From Phaseolus vulgaris (Eukaryota; Streptophyta; Magnoliopsida; Fabales; Fabaceae), in assembly GCF_000499845.2 (NCBI RefSeq), contig NC_023754.2, positions 6,588,477-6,652,476 on the forward strand: DNA of 64,000 bases, written 5' to 3'. The notes under the pieces are model-generated. The model was not told the origin of the DNA, did not search any database, and was given only the letters and a program-made list of their open reading frames with translations. Each line of letters starts with the position of its first letter. The first letter of the stretch is position 1. This document shows, in pieces, positions 43,497-53,486 of this stretch. The position numbers and the translations under genes are program-made.

Positions 43497-43908
43497 GACA
43501 CCCTTCAGCCTTGTCTATGGGACAGACGCCATGATTCCTGTGGAGATACAGGAGAGCTCCCCCAGATTCCTAAACTTCGTTGCTGAAGAGTCCAATGAAG
43601 AGCGTAAGGTGAATCTGGATTTGCTAGGCGAAGTGCGGGAAGAGGCCAGAGTCAGTGCTGAAGCTGTGAAGAGAAGAGTAGAGCGAAGGCACAACTCTAA
43701 AGTGAGGCCCAGGCGCTTCCAGGAAGGTGATCTGGTGATGAGAAAGGCGCATCAGAATGACATGCAGAACAAGTTATCCCCAAAGTGGACAGGCCCGTAC
43801 AGAGTGGTGGAGACATTGGAGAACGGAGCCTATCGCCTAGAGACTTTGGAGGGAGGAGCAATCCCCAGAACGTGGAACGCCACCCATTTAAAATTTTATT
43901 TCAGTTAA
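43413..43908 (+). CDS. Integrase C-terminal region of element C
   Basis: In the frame +1 to gag-protease it reads KAKGGWAEEVPRIVWSYHTTP, then ETPFSLVYGTDAMIPVEI, ERRHNSKVRPRRFQEGDLVMRK, KLSPKWTGPYRVVE, GAYRLETLEGG and WNATHLKFYFS, stopping at 43906. These are the last parts of gypsy integrase (after the DDE core) including the GPYRV/GPY-type fold. The first ATG in frame is 43531. It overlaps the gag-protease frame by about 80 bp because the deletion fused the two. No stop is present, but without the DDE core it has no integrase activity. Confidence 0.85.
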
Positions 43909-43989
43909 AGTTGTACAGTAATGGCGTTCTCGCGCTAAAAGATACATGCTTTGTATGTGGTGGAAACAGTTGAACAGACAAGGGGGCAC

Positions 43990-44632
43990 TCTTTTCCCTA
44001 AGGAGGGTTTTTAACGAGGCCACCCAATTAAAGAAAAATTTCCAGCATATCAAGTGTGCTCAAGTATTAAAGTTAAAATCCTCCTTGCCCCAGGTGCAAG
44101 TGCAGGTGATTGGTTGGGCCCTACTTGCCCTAGGCGCAAGTACTGGCACCGATCTAAGTCTTCCTCACCCCAGGTGTGAGCGCAAGCAGTTAAAGGTTTG
44201 AAAAGCCAGGGGTGCTAGTAAGACCAAGGGAGGGAAAGGAAAGGTTTTGACAAAACGTCCTTACCCACTTGGCATATACCAATATTGGCCCAGTAAGACT
44301 CTTAGTCCGAAACCCTTCTCACCCCAGGAGTGAGGCAGGGAATGAGCGACTCAACCCGCCAAAGGGTGATGACCTTGGAGAAAGTAAGAGGGGTTAGCGA
44401 GAAACACTTTTCTTTCCCCAAGATGAGGCATCACCTTGAGCGATCGATGTCAAAGTCCTCTATGCACTTAGCGCTAGAGCGACAGAGAAAGCTAAGTAAA
44501 GACTAAAGAACGATCACTGATGAGTCGTCAGTAATTGGCTAGTGGTGCAAAGCAGCGCACGAGGACTGTTAAACACCAAGCTGAGGGAATAGCCAGTCGT
44601 GATCAAGTAGAAGCGAAAGAATAAGAGAAGCA
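43990..44632 (+). repeat. 3' non-coding tract of C with Ccc-aggtg-type degenerate repeats
   Basis: Short units such as ccccaggtgcaagtgcagg, ccctaggcgcaagtac and ccccaggtgtgagcgcaag recur between 44085 and 44340. No coding frame. Confidence 0.55.
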
Positions 44633-44818
44633 GATCGCGCTAAGCCTAAGCTGGTTAACACTTAGTCGTGCGCAAAGTGAAAGACAAAGCTCAAGATCGC
44701 GCTAAGCCTAAGCTGGTTAACACTTAGTCGTGTGCGAAAGGAAAGGTAAAGCCCAAGATCGCGCTGAACCTAAGCTAGCTAACAGTTAGTCGCGCACATA
44801 AAGATAAGTGAAGCTCAA
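44633..44818 (+). repeat. Three tandem copies of a 62-bp repeat in element C
   Basis: Units start gatcgcgctaagcctaagc at 44633, 44695 and 44757, the third being the most diverged. Each has ctggttaacacttagtcg. Confidence 0.9.
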
Positions 44819-45009
44819 AGAAAATACAAGGGAAGAAACTTATGCAAGAAAAGAAGCATTGAGATATTACATTCATAGACCCTGCATTGTCGTGGAAGGA
44901 GGTAGCCACAGGCGGTGGTGGAGCTGGCGCACTCGCGGAAGGCTGTGCACCAGAAGAAGAGGCAATGATGCTCGCAGTTTGTTTCAAGCGAGCCATCGCG
45001 AGATAACTG
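44775..45009 (-). CDS. Antisense ORF in the 3' region of element C
   Basis: On the minus strand an ORF starts MARLKQTASIIASSSGAQPSASAP at 44996 and runs to about 44775. Just upstream is a good plant 3' splice site (tttttcctccatttgcag, ending about 45010), suggesting a spliced antisense transcript that starts further right, towards the 3' LTR. Tat-lineage elements are known to carry extra antisense ORFs between pol and the 3' LTR, and element A has one at the same place. After about 40 residues the frame is low-complexity, so the true 3' exon structure is unclear. Function unknown. Confidence 0.4.
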
Positions 45010-45589
45010 CAAATGGAGGAAAAACGAAAAAGTCAGAATGAATGGAAGAAGAGGGAATGATGAATGCTTCGGTGAAAACAGAGGGGGAAAAGGAGAAGGA
45101 GATGCCCAGGTGAAAAGAGGAAGAAGAAGAAGCAGAAGCCAGAGTGAGAGTGTGAAAAAACCCTAGCGCGGGTCGAGAGAGAGGAAAAGGAGAAGATGAA
45201 TGCATGATGACGAGAAAGGTAAATGCAATCGGTAAAGATGACCAAAAAAGGGCCAGGAGGAAGAAAAACCATACCTTTGGATGATCGCAATAGGTGTGAG
45301 AGCAGGAAATTTGAAGAAAGTTAGGTGCGCAGAGGAGAGGTTCGCAGGGAGTCTGAGAGTCGATTGAAGAAGATGAAGGAACAGTGAAAGGGCGCGCCAA
45401 TTTGAATAAGAGAAGCGCTAGCGACGCACAACGCTGGCCGTTGATGGGGCCACGTGTCGCGAGATTAAGAGAGGGAGTCCAAACGTTAAAGAAGCAGCAC
45501 GTGAGGTGGCACGTGAGGCGGCCCCACTTGCCACGTGGACTGAGGGCACGACCACTTAGTCTCTTCGCTGAGAACGAGTTCTCGACTCG

Positions 45590-45604
45590 AGACTGGGGGG
45601 CTTG
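45590..45604 (+). promoter_or_regulatory. Polypurine tract of element C
   Basis: gactggggggcttg lies directly before the 3' LTR. The G-run followed by cttg is also seen before the LTRs of D (cccgggggcttg) and A (cctgggggcaag). Confidence 0.75.
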
Positions 45605-46561
45605 TGATCCGATCGGTCATCGGTAGTCGATGACGTCAGCAACAGAGAACCACGTCGACCACTCGCAGGGTGACACGTGGACCAGGTGGCAGAGAGGTCA
45701 GGGGGACGATCGCCAAGAGCGGTGATCGGTGGTCAGTAACCAAGTGATCACCGACAGATCAGGCGGCAGAGAGGTCGGGGGACAGATCATCCAGAACGGT
45801 GATCGGTGGTCAGTAGCCAAGTGGCCACCAACAGACCAGTTCTCAGACTAACGCCTGAAGGCAGAACGCGAAGAAACAAATAAACACTGATCAGTCATCG
45901 GGTGTATTGTCATCGGGGTCTCGTGTTACACGCAGTTAAACTGGGACTGAGGTTCCCAGCGAGAGCGTTACGCATGGATCTCGCATGAGCACACCTCAGG
46001 GAATCATGCACGAGAGTGGCCTGAGGGAACTAGTAAACCAGTCAGTGATTGGTGATTCCCTCAACCCACTACGTGCGTGGCATCGTGAAGGGTAAGTCGC
46101 CTACGCAGAGAGCAACGTCTGGTGAGTGTTCCTAGACCAGCCACACCCGATGTTCTCCTAAGAGTATGCGATTTACCCAGATAAGAGAAATATCCTAAGT
46201 TACTCCGCAAGGGCGTAACTTGGGCACACAAAGAGAAGCGCTAGAGCCCTTCCAGTAAATGACACGTGGGTGGTTAGATGTGAGTTGCAGGCCTCCACGT
46301 GTCATCTTCTGAGAGGGGTGCGGTCCAGACAAAAGAGCACTCCGTCCCACTACTAGTTTTCTAGTCTTTGGTGGTTCTGTGGACTAACTTGATCGTCGGA
46401 GTGCAAACGGCCGCTAGAGGCGCCGTCTGTGTGTTTTGCAGGCCACATTTGGAGAAGCAAGAGAAGGTTCTAAGGGTGATTCTGCAGAAGACGCAGTCGC
46501 GTAGACAGGGCAGAGAGTGCTACGAAGCGATTCCTCCACGTTCGAGTTGCCGGCAGGATCA
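45605..46561 (+). mobile_element. 3' LTR of element C
   Basis: 957 bp with the same ends as 40271-41469. It lacks the 242-bp block. Confidence 0.95.
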
Positions 46562-46566
46562 GTACC

Positions 46567-46801
46567 TAAGGAAAAACCAAGAGAAATTCCCAAAAGTGTA
46601 GGAAAAGATATGCTCACTCCACCTATCTGCGCTAGGGATGTTAAGTGCTTTAAATGCTATGGAAGAGGCCATGTACAAGCTCAATGCCCAAACCAAAGAA
46701 CTTTGTTTTTAAGAGGGGTAGATGAGTATAATAGTTGTGATGACGAACCTAGTGGAAAAGAAGAGGAGAACAATGAGAGAGTATATCCATGTGAGGGGTA
46801 A
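46567..46801 (+). pseudogene. gag zinc knuckle of element B, continued after C
   Basis: The frame continues from 40270 as KEKPREIPK..., with the knuckle CFKCYGRGHVQAQC (about 46646-46687; C-x2-C-x4-H-x4-C) that follows the gag core in chromoviruses. A stop lies at 46799. Confidence 0.85.
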
Positions 46802-46895
46802 TTGATGATGATTAGAAGAACCCTCAACAACCAAACTAGCGTGAACCTAGAAACACAAAGAGAACATCTTTCATACAAGATGTAATATATGTTCT

Positions 46896-47260
46896 CTCAT
46901 TGTGGATAGTGACTCTTGCTGCAATTGTTGTAGCGCTAGGATGGTCGAAAAGCTAAATCTACAATTAGTCCCTCATCCTAAACCTTACAAACTTCAATGG
47001 ATCAATGAAGATGAGGATCTAACTGTAGACAAGCAAGTGAAAGTCGAGTTTTATGTGGGTAACTACAAAAATAACGTTTTATGTGATGTAGTTCCCATGG
47101 AAGCTTGTGACATCTTATTGGGTAGACCTTGGCAATTTGACAAGAAAACCATGCACAATGGTCTAACCAACGAGATTACCTTCACCCATAACGAAAAGAA
47201 GTTTACACTCAATCCTTTATCACATTCACAAGTGGTAAAAAATCAAGTACAAATGAATTA
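46896..47260 (+). pseudogene. Protease of element B, active site altered
   Basis: VDSDSCCN stands where the family has (V/I)DSGSC-N, so the Gly of the DSG site is replaced by Asp. Next come LVPHPKPYKLQW, KVEFYVGNYKNNVLCDVVPMEACDILLGRPW (about 47040-47130) and FTHNEKKFTLNPLS. It is spread over one frame to the stop at 47258. Probably inactive. Confidence 0.8.
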
Positions 47261-47466
47261 AAAGAGGGATGAAGAGAAAAAAAAATTAGAAAAACAAAAA
47301 GCCCTTAGGGAGCCAAAGGCGTGCGAGAAGAGTGTTCCTTCCCACAAGGTCATTCAATAAGACGAAAATTTGAAAATACCTTTGAGAATATGCTTCTTGT
47401 TGAACAACCTTCAAGCCTTATCATTTGTAAAGGAACACTTATATGCACTGCCACTCTTCTTGAGAC

Positions 47467-48840
47467 TTGTGTTTACCTCCTCAAGTAACAGATCTTTTAA
47501 AAGAGTTTGATGATATATTCTCTATGGAAGGCCCCATCGGACTTCCCCCTTTTAGAGGTATAGAACATCAAATTGATTTAGTTCCGGGGGCTAGTCTACC
47601 CAATAGACCATCCTATAAAACTAATCCTGAGGAAACCAAGGAGATAGAATCGCAAGTACAAGATTTGTTGGAGAAGGGTTGGGTTCAAAAGAGCTTAAGC
47701 CCTTGTGTTGTACCTGTCTTGTTGGTGCCAAAAAAAGATGGCAAGTGGAGAATGTGTTGTGATTGTAGAGCCATCAATAACATCACCATCGAGTATAGAC
47801 ATCCAATCCCAAGATTAGATGATATGCTTGATGAGTTGCATGGGTCCATCATATTTTCCAAAATTGATCTTAAAAGTGGATATCACCAAATTCGAATCAA
47901 AGAGGGTGATGAGTGGAAAACTGCTTTTAAAACCAAATTTGGACTATATGAGTGGTTGGTGATGCCTTTTGGTCTCACTAATGCACCTAGCACCTTCATG
48001 AGGCTCATGAATCATGTCTTAAGGGATTGTATAGGTAAATATGTAGTAGTTTATTTTGATGATATCTTAGTTTATAGTCAAAGCCTAGAAGACCACCTAA
48101 GACACCTTAGGGAAGTTCTCTTAGTGCTTAGAGTTAATAGTTTGTTTGCTAATAGTGACAAATGTACTTTTTGTGTTGATAGTGTAGTGTTTTTAGGTTT
48201 TGTAGTTAACAAAAATGGGGTACATGTTGACCCCGAGAAAATCAAAGCCATCCAGGAATGGCCAACACCATAAAATGTAGGAGATGTTAGGAGCTTTCAT
48301 GGTTTGGCAAGCTTTTATAGACGTTTTGTACCTAACTTCTCAAGTCTAGCTTCACCACTCAATGAGTAAATGAAGAAGGACACTCCATTTTTTTGGAATG
48401 AGAAGCATGAACAAGCCTTCAAGAGGGTAAAAGCTCAACTCACTAATGCATCCATTCTAGCTTTACCAAATTTTGCAAAAATATTTAAGCTAGAGTGTGA
48501 TGCCTTGGGAGTTGGCATAGGTGCGGTTTTGTTGCAAGGTGGACATCCTATTGCTTATTTTAGTGAAAAACTTCATAGAGCCACCCTTAACTACCCCACC
48601 TATGACAAAGAGCTCTATGCACTTGTGAGGGCCTTAAAGACTTGGGAACACTATCTAGTTTCTAAATAATTTGTCATTCATAGTGATCATGAGTCTTTGA
48701 AATATTTGAAAGGTCAACATAAGTTGAACAAACGCCATGTAAAATGGATGGAATTTCTTGAACAATTTCCTTATGTCATCAAATACAAGAAGGATAATAC
48801 AAATATAGTGGTCGATGCTCTCTCAAGGAGACATGTGCTC
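47467..48840 (+). pseudogene. Reverse transcriptase and RNase H of element B
   Basis: [38 protein letters not shown] (about 47680-47757), [25 protein letters not shown] and [10 protein letters not shown] (about 48053-48080; the F-D-D site is intact). Then stops at 48271, 48367 and 48667 split the connection and RNase H parts ([55 protein letters not shown]). Each piece otherwise aligns well with chromovirus pol. Confidence 0.9.
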
Positions 48841-50286
48841 TTTTCAAAACTTGGAGCCCAAATTCTTGGATTTGACAACATAAGAGAACTATACAAAGAA
48901 GATCAAGATTTTGCATCCCTCTCTGCTAAGTGTGAACATAGAGCACGAGAAGGATTTTATGTGTCTGAGGGGTATCTTTTTAAAGAAGGAAAACTTTGTA
49001 TACCTCAAGGCACATATAGAAAACTTCTTGTAAAGGAATCTCATGAAGGAGGTCTCATGGGCCACTTTGGAGTTGATAAGACTCTTGATCTTTTAAAAGG
49101 AAAATTCTTTTGGCCTCACAGGAGACGAGATGTTCAAAGACATTATATTATATGCATTTCATGTCTAAAAGCTAAATCTAAAACAATGCCTCGTAGACTC
49201 TATACTCCTCTACCGATTGCAAGTGCTCCATGGGAAGACATTAGCATGGATTTTATTTTAGGACTCCCTAGGACTGCAAGAGGTTTTGACTCCATTTTTG
49301 TGGTTATGGACCGTTTTAGCAAAATGGCACATTTTATTCCATGCCACAAGGTGGATGATGCTCAAAATGTTTCCAAACTCTTCTTTAGAGAAGTGGAAAG
49401 ACTTCATGGATTACCTAGAAGCATAGTATCAGATAGAGATCCAAAGTTCATAAGCCATTTTTGGAAAACTTTTTGGGAAAAACTTGGCACTAAACTTCAA
49501 TTTTCCACATCTTGTCATCCTCAAACGGATGGACAAACGGAAGTAGTCAATAGATCTCTTTCTACTATGCTTAGGGCGGTCATGAGGGGTAGCCACAAGT
49601 TTTGGGATGAGTATCTTCCCCATATTGAGTTTGCATACAATAGAGTAGTTCACAAGACTACTAATATTTCCCCATTTGAAGTTGTATATGGATTTAATCC
49701 TCTTACTCCTTTAGATTTGTTACCCCTTCCTAATCCACAAACTTTTGTGCATAAGGAAGGCGCTATCAAAGCTGAATTTGTTAAGAAAATGCATGAGAAG
49801 GTTAAAGAACAAATACAACAACAAACTGAAAAATATGTCAAATATAACAATAAGGGGAAGAGAGAAATCATTTTTTAGGAGGGAGACCTAGTTTGACTTC
49901 ATCTTAGGAAGGATAGATTCCCAACTAAGAGAAAGTCTAAACTTAGTCCCCGAGGTGATGGACCTTTCCAAGTCCTCAAGAAAATCAATAACAATGCATA
50001 TACACTTGATTTACTTGCGGAATATGGAGTACATGATACATTTAATGTCATTGATTTGTCGCCTTTTGTAGGTACTAATGAAGAAGACGAAGCATTGGAT
50101 TTGAGGACAAATCCTTTTCAAGAGGGAGGGGATGATGGAAGAGACCCAAGCATCAACTCAATTGAAAGTCCACCAACATGTCAAATTGGGCCAATCACTA
50201 GATCTATGGCTAAGAAGCTTGAAGAAGATTGGAATATTGCCTCTGATGGCAGAGAAACCTACCTATACATGCTTAAGACGCCATAG
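48841..50286 (+). pseudogene. Integrase and C-terminal extension of element B, reading into the 3' LTR
   Basis: Zinc-binding H-x-C part: [15 protein letters not shown]...CISCLKAKS (about 49050-49180). Core: [13 protein letters not shown] (first D), [13 protein letters not shown] (second D) and the E in [13 protein letters not shown] (about 49230-49560). Stops at 49876 and 49894. Then come [22 protein letters not shown], a tail with [14 protein letters not shown] (about 50095-50136) and [13 protein letters not shown], ending at 50284-50286, about 150 bp inside the 3' LTR. A pol frame that ends within the LTR and an [16 protein letters not shown] tail are features I associate with CRM chromoviruses. 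Confidence 0.85.
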
Positions 50287-50846
50287 CATTTAAATTCTTG
50301 TCAAAATTAGCATAGGAAATTTCTTCTGTAATTTTGTTAAAATGAAGATTGGTACCTAAAATACCAACCTAAGTTTAATTAGAGTTTCCTAAACTTCTAA
50401 TTAAACTTAGGCCGGTCTAATTGGAGCGCATATTCTAGAATCGATTGCACATTCTAGATTCTTGAACATGCCTTCCATGTGCTTCAATTCTAGGCACCAA
50501 TTTCAAATAGGATAGTTTGAATTTCTCTATCTTTCACCTTGATGAATACCAGCCTCCCTTTCTATTTAAGGAGTGCCTTGGCTCATGATTTCACAAGATT
50601 AATATACTAGTGAATTGTTGCCAAATTTGAGCCAATTTCACTTATTTTCTAGAACCTCTCATGGTTAGACTACTGATCTTCAATTCTCACCTTACCAAAG
50701 AGAGATGGCCTCCCCACTCTCATTCCCTACCTAGCATGCACCTCCAAGGCCACCACACCTCTTAGGAGGGCCTTGTTCGTCATCCTCCATTGTGCTTCCG
50801 CCGAATCATCAACAAAAACTCCAGTCATGAAGGCACTTCTCCATCA
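50133..50846 (+). mobile_element. 3' LTR of element B
   Basis: 714 bp with the same ends as 36867-37597. Divergence from the 5' LTR is clearly higher than between the LTRs of C (about ten differences in the first 120 bp by eye). Confidence 0.92.
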
Positions 50847-51185
50847 GAGACCAAGCATTAGGTAATGCACTCTTAAGCATGAACTAAATCCTTAATCTGA
50901 CCAATAACAAAGGGTCCATGGTAATCATATAAATAGGCACAAACTCCAAGAATTAGGTACGTGATTACACAATATTAATAGCGCTAAGTGCCAAATATCA
51001 AACTCTCACTTGAGCGTCGGAGTGCCTTTTGTAGATGCCATCTAGACCTGGAGATCATGAAAACGAGAGGTAGTGTGATGAAAGAAGAGCGAGGAGTTTG
51101 TTTGGAGAGAGAGGGTGGAAAAGCAAACCGACCAACTGAGGAGTGGCTCGAATTGTTCTCTTGGTTCCAACCCCGTTCGAGAATA
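50847..51185 (+). mobile_element. 5' LTR of element A, right part after insertion B
   Basis: It aligns with 59460-59798 of the 3' LTR (aggtaatgcactc / aggtaacgcactc, taaataggcacaaa, cttgagcgt(c/t)ggagtgcctttt, acgagaggtag). The last bases read gaata where the 3' LTR has aaaca. The primer site beyond is decayed. Confidence 0.8.
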
Positions 51186-51195
51186 AAAGGCGCTT

Positions 51196-52080
51196 TTGAT
51201 GTCTCTACAGAAAGAGATGACTGAGGTGGAGAGAAGGAATGAGGAAACTAGGCGGAAGAATGAGGATGAGATTCTAGCTCTTCGAAATGAGAATGAAGAG
51301 ATGAAGAGGAAGTTTGTGGAATGGTGTCCATCTGTTGGGTCGGTCAACCTTTTGGGAGGTCCTTCACCACCCCCACCGGCCTCAAAATTATTAAGGAGTC
51401 GAACAGTAAGATCCACACCCAAGAGGCTAACGACGAGTCCTATCTAAATAGGTCGGTCCCTACGACCGATACTTTGGACTTAACCCGCCGACATCCATTC
51501 ACCGACTATATAGTCGAAGTACCTTTACCAGCCAGGTGGAAGGGTTTTAACAGGGATCGTTATGCTGGTACGACCCACTCCGATGAGCACATGGACGTGT
51601 ACACCATGCACATGGGCTTGTTCACCTCGAAAAGTGTAGTCATGTGCCAAGTGTTCCCCACCTCGCTGAAAGTATGAGCTTTGAGCTGGTTTAGAAAGCT
51701 CCCTCCAAACTCCATCGACTATTTTGAGATGTTGGTGTCCAAGTTTGAGACACAGTTCACTACCAGCCGACCGCACCACCTAACTTCCATCATCCTAGTC
51801 AACATTCACCAGGAGATGGGGAAATCTTTAAGGAAGTACATAAATAGGTTTGGCAAGATATCCATTAACATCCAGAATCTGAGTCCGGACGTGGCCATGC
51901 ATCACATGGTCACATCCCTACGACCGGAATCGTTTGCCGACGACGGCCAAGAAGGGAAGACCCTTCAAAAAGGGAAGGCGGAAGGGGTGGCCGAGAGGTC
52001 ATCAATATCATCACTGGGGAATTTGCTGGGGGTGGAAGCTCCAACAACGCTAGAAAGAAACACTTGAGAGCGGTCCATCA
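51196..52080 (+). pseudogene. gag of element A
   Basis: N-terminal coiled coil (KEMTEVERRNEETRRKNEDEI.., 51210-51320), then PFTDYIVEVPLPARWKGF, the gag core (DEHMDVYTMHMGLF, a stop at 51675, LSWFRKLPPNSIDYFEML, FTTSRPHHLTSIILVNIHQ, GKSLRKYINRFGK, DVAMHHMVTSLRP). Frames shift several times. It matches the minus-strand gag of H1/H3 (TTQYATSRPHHI-type, WFTRLPPNLVDNFKAL), so A and H are the same lineage. Confidence 0.85.
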
Positions 52081-52439
52081 GGTGAATACCATTTCTTTCC
52101 GACCGAGAATGCCCCCAATCACCTTCACCGATGAGGATATCAAGGGTGTCAATCCTTCACAAGACGACCTTATGGTAATATCGGTCGACATCGATAAATT
52201 CACCATCATGAAGACGTTGTGGATCAGGGGAGTTCGGTGGACATCCTCTACTAGAAGATGTTCAAACAGGTGAGGATAGTCGAGGAGGAGATGAAGTCGT
52301 ACGATGTTCACGTCATCATCTTCTCAAGTAAAGAGTAGGCACCCGAGGGTATATCAGACTTTATACCACCTTCGACGAAGGAGAGACGAGCAACACCATC
52401 AAAGTTTGGGTACTTGGGAGGACGATCGTTCATCAATAG
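52081..52439 (+). pseudogene. Protease N-terminal part of element A
   Basis: MVISVDIDKFTIMKTL, then an indel that scrambles the DQGSSVDIL site (52205-52250). A Thr/Tyr-rich stretch runs up to LGRTIVHQ, where the solo LTR N is inserted at 52440. It resumes at 53487 with RLRAI and, frameshifted, PHIAMKFPS...DILTTHVD. Confidence 0.75.
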
Positions 52440-53481
52440 TGATGAGAATCAAATAAAGGAGGCTTTTATTAATGAAGGAAGAGGACATTCGCCTTCACAT
52501 TTGAAGTTCTTCCTTCTAGTCTTCTCAAAATTAAAAGAAGACGTAAAATAAAGATGAGGCCCAAGCCCAAAGCCCAAGCCCAAGACCAAGAAGGCCAAAG
52601 CCCAAAAAGCCCAAGACCATCCCATGAGGGGCAAGGCCAAGCATTAAATAAAAGAGCATCATTTGATTTACTCTTGTAGGAGGTGTGTATATTAAATAAA
52701 GGAGTATGAATATGTAAAATAAAGTCACATTGTCCATGTGACTTAGGAGAGTACGTGTAGGTGTAGTTTTTAGGAGGTGTCATAGTAGAAAAAGGTCACA
52801 CCTCCCATGTGACTTGTTTTTTGTGGGAATTTCAAATGAGTTTTATTTGAATTTTCCCACCTATTTTCCAGCACCCTCACACTATAAATAGAGGTGTGGG
52901 CTCTTGTAAAATGCAGAATTGAAATTGGAATTAGAGAAACTCTACTCAAATTGAGAGAGAATTGTGAGAACTTTGTCTTCTCCTACACCTTGTCTTATCT
53001 TGAGTGCCTTGGCTCTCTCAAGTGGCGGCATTTGCTCACTTATCTTGGATCCTTTACACTCCAAGTGGCGTGATCACTAGTCAAGCTCTTCATCTCCATA
53101 AGTTCTTCTCTCCTTCATCTTCCATTTCATTTTCCATGCTTTACGAAATGATAAACATGTCTTAAGCTTCTTTCTATTCGGTGTTGTGCTTCCTTTCCAC
53201 TTTATGTTCGGTTCATTTATGTTCTAGCTTGTTTTGTTCGGTTCAATTCTGTATTTGAAGCATTCTATTTGGTTCTTTTGCTTTTAAACACATTTTAATC
53301 GGTTCAATTGGCAATAGATGGATCTTCCATGTGAGTTTGGTGTTTGGTGCAAGTTTTGGTGAGTTCTTGAAACATAAAACATTGATCCAATTCTATTAAA
53401 AGTGCCTATTCTTTCTCCAACTCAAGTTGATTCCATAAAATGTCAAAGAATCATCTCTACTTTGCTAGTGGAATCATATCA
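52440..53481 (+). mobile_element. Solo LTR N in the protease region of element A
   Basis: TGATGAGAATC...ATCATATCA, 1042 bp, with perfect 5-bp target duplications aatag (52435-52439 and 53482-53486). It contains a TATA-like ctataaatagagg at about 52883 and a ctctcaagtggcggc block shared with 15925-16431. A run of aagcccaagcccaa repeats lies near 52560-52615. No internal region. Confidence 0.9.
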
Positions 53482-53486
53482 AATAG

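Larger units (their letters stand above)
40271..46561 (+). mobile_element. Young non-autonomous Tat-type element C inserted in gag of B
   Basis: LTRs are 40271-41469 and 45605-46561 (TGATCCGATC...GCAGGATCA), with perfect 5-bp target duplications gtacc (40266-40270 and 46562-46566). I counted about eleven mismatches over about 955 aligned LTR bases, plus one 242-bp gap, so the insertion is recent compared with B and A. The interior codes for an open gag-protease and the integrase tail only. RT, RNase H and integrase core are deleted. The 3' region holds tandem repeats and an antisense ORF. Confidence 0.95.
36867..50846 (+). mobile_element. Chromovirus B (CRM-like gypsy) inserted in the 5' LTR of A
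   Basis: LTRs are at 36867-37597 and 50133-50846 (TGATGGAAG...CTCCATCA). A Met-tRNA type primer site lies after the first and a purine tract (agagggaggggat) before the second. It contains gag, protease, RT, RNase H and integrase in gypsy order, interrupted by element C at 40271. The flanks gaaag and gagac do not form a clean target duplication, and about 74 bp of A's LTR that are present at 59386-59459 are missing at the insertion point. A deletion or a variant LTR must be assumed. Confidence 0.9.

Noticed and set aside
44775..44996. Minus-strand peptide MARLKQTA resembles the start of histone H3 (MARTKQTA)
   Set aside because: The likeness ends after eight residues. The rest is Ser/Ala/Pro-rich and no histone fold follows, so it is chance within the antisense ORF.
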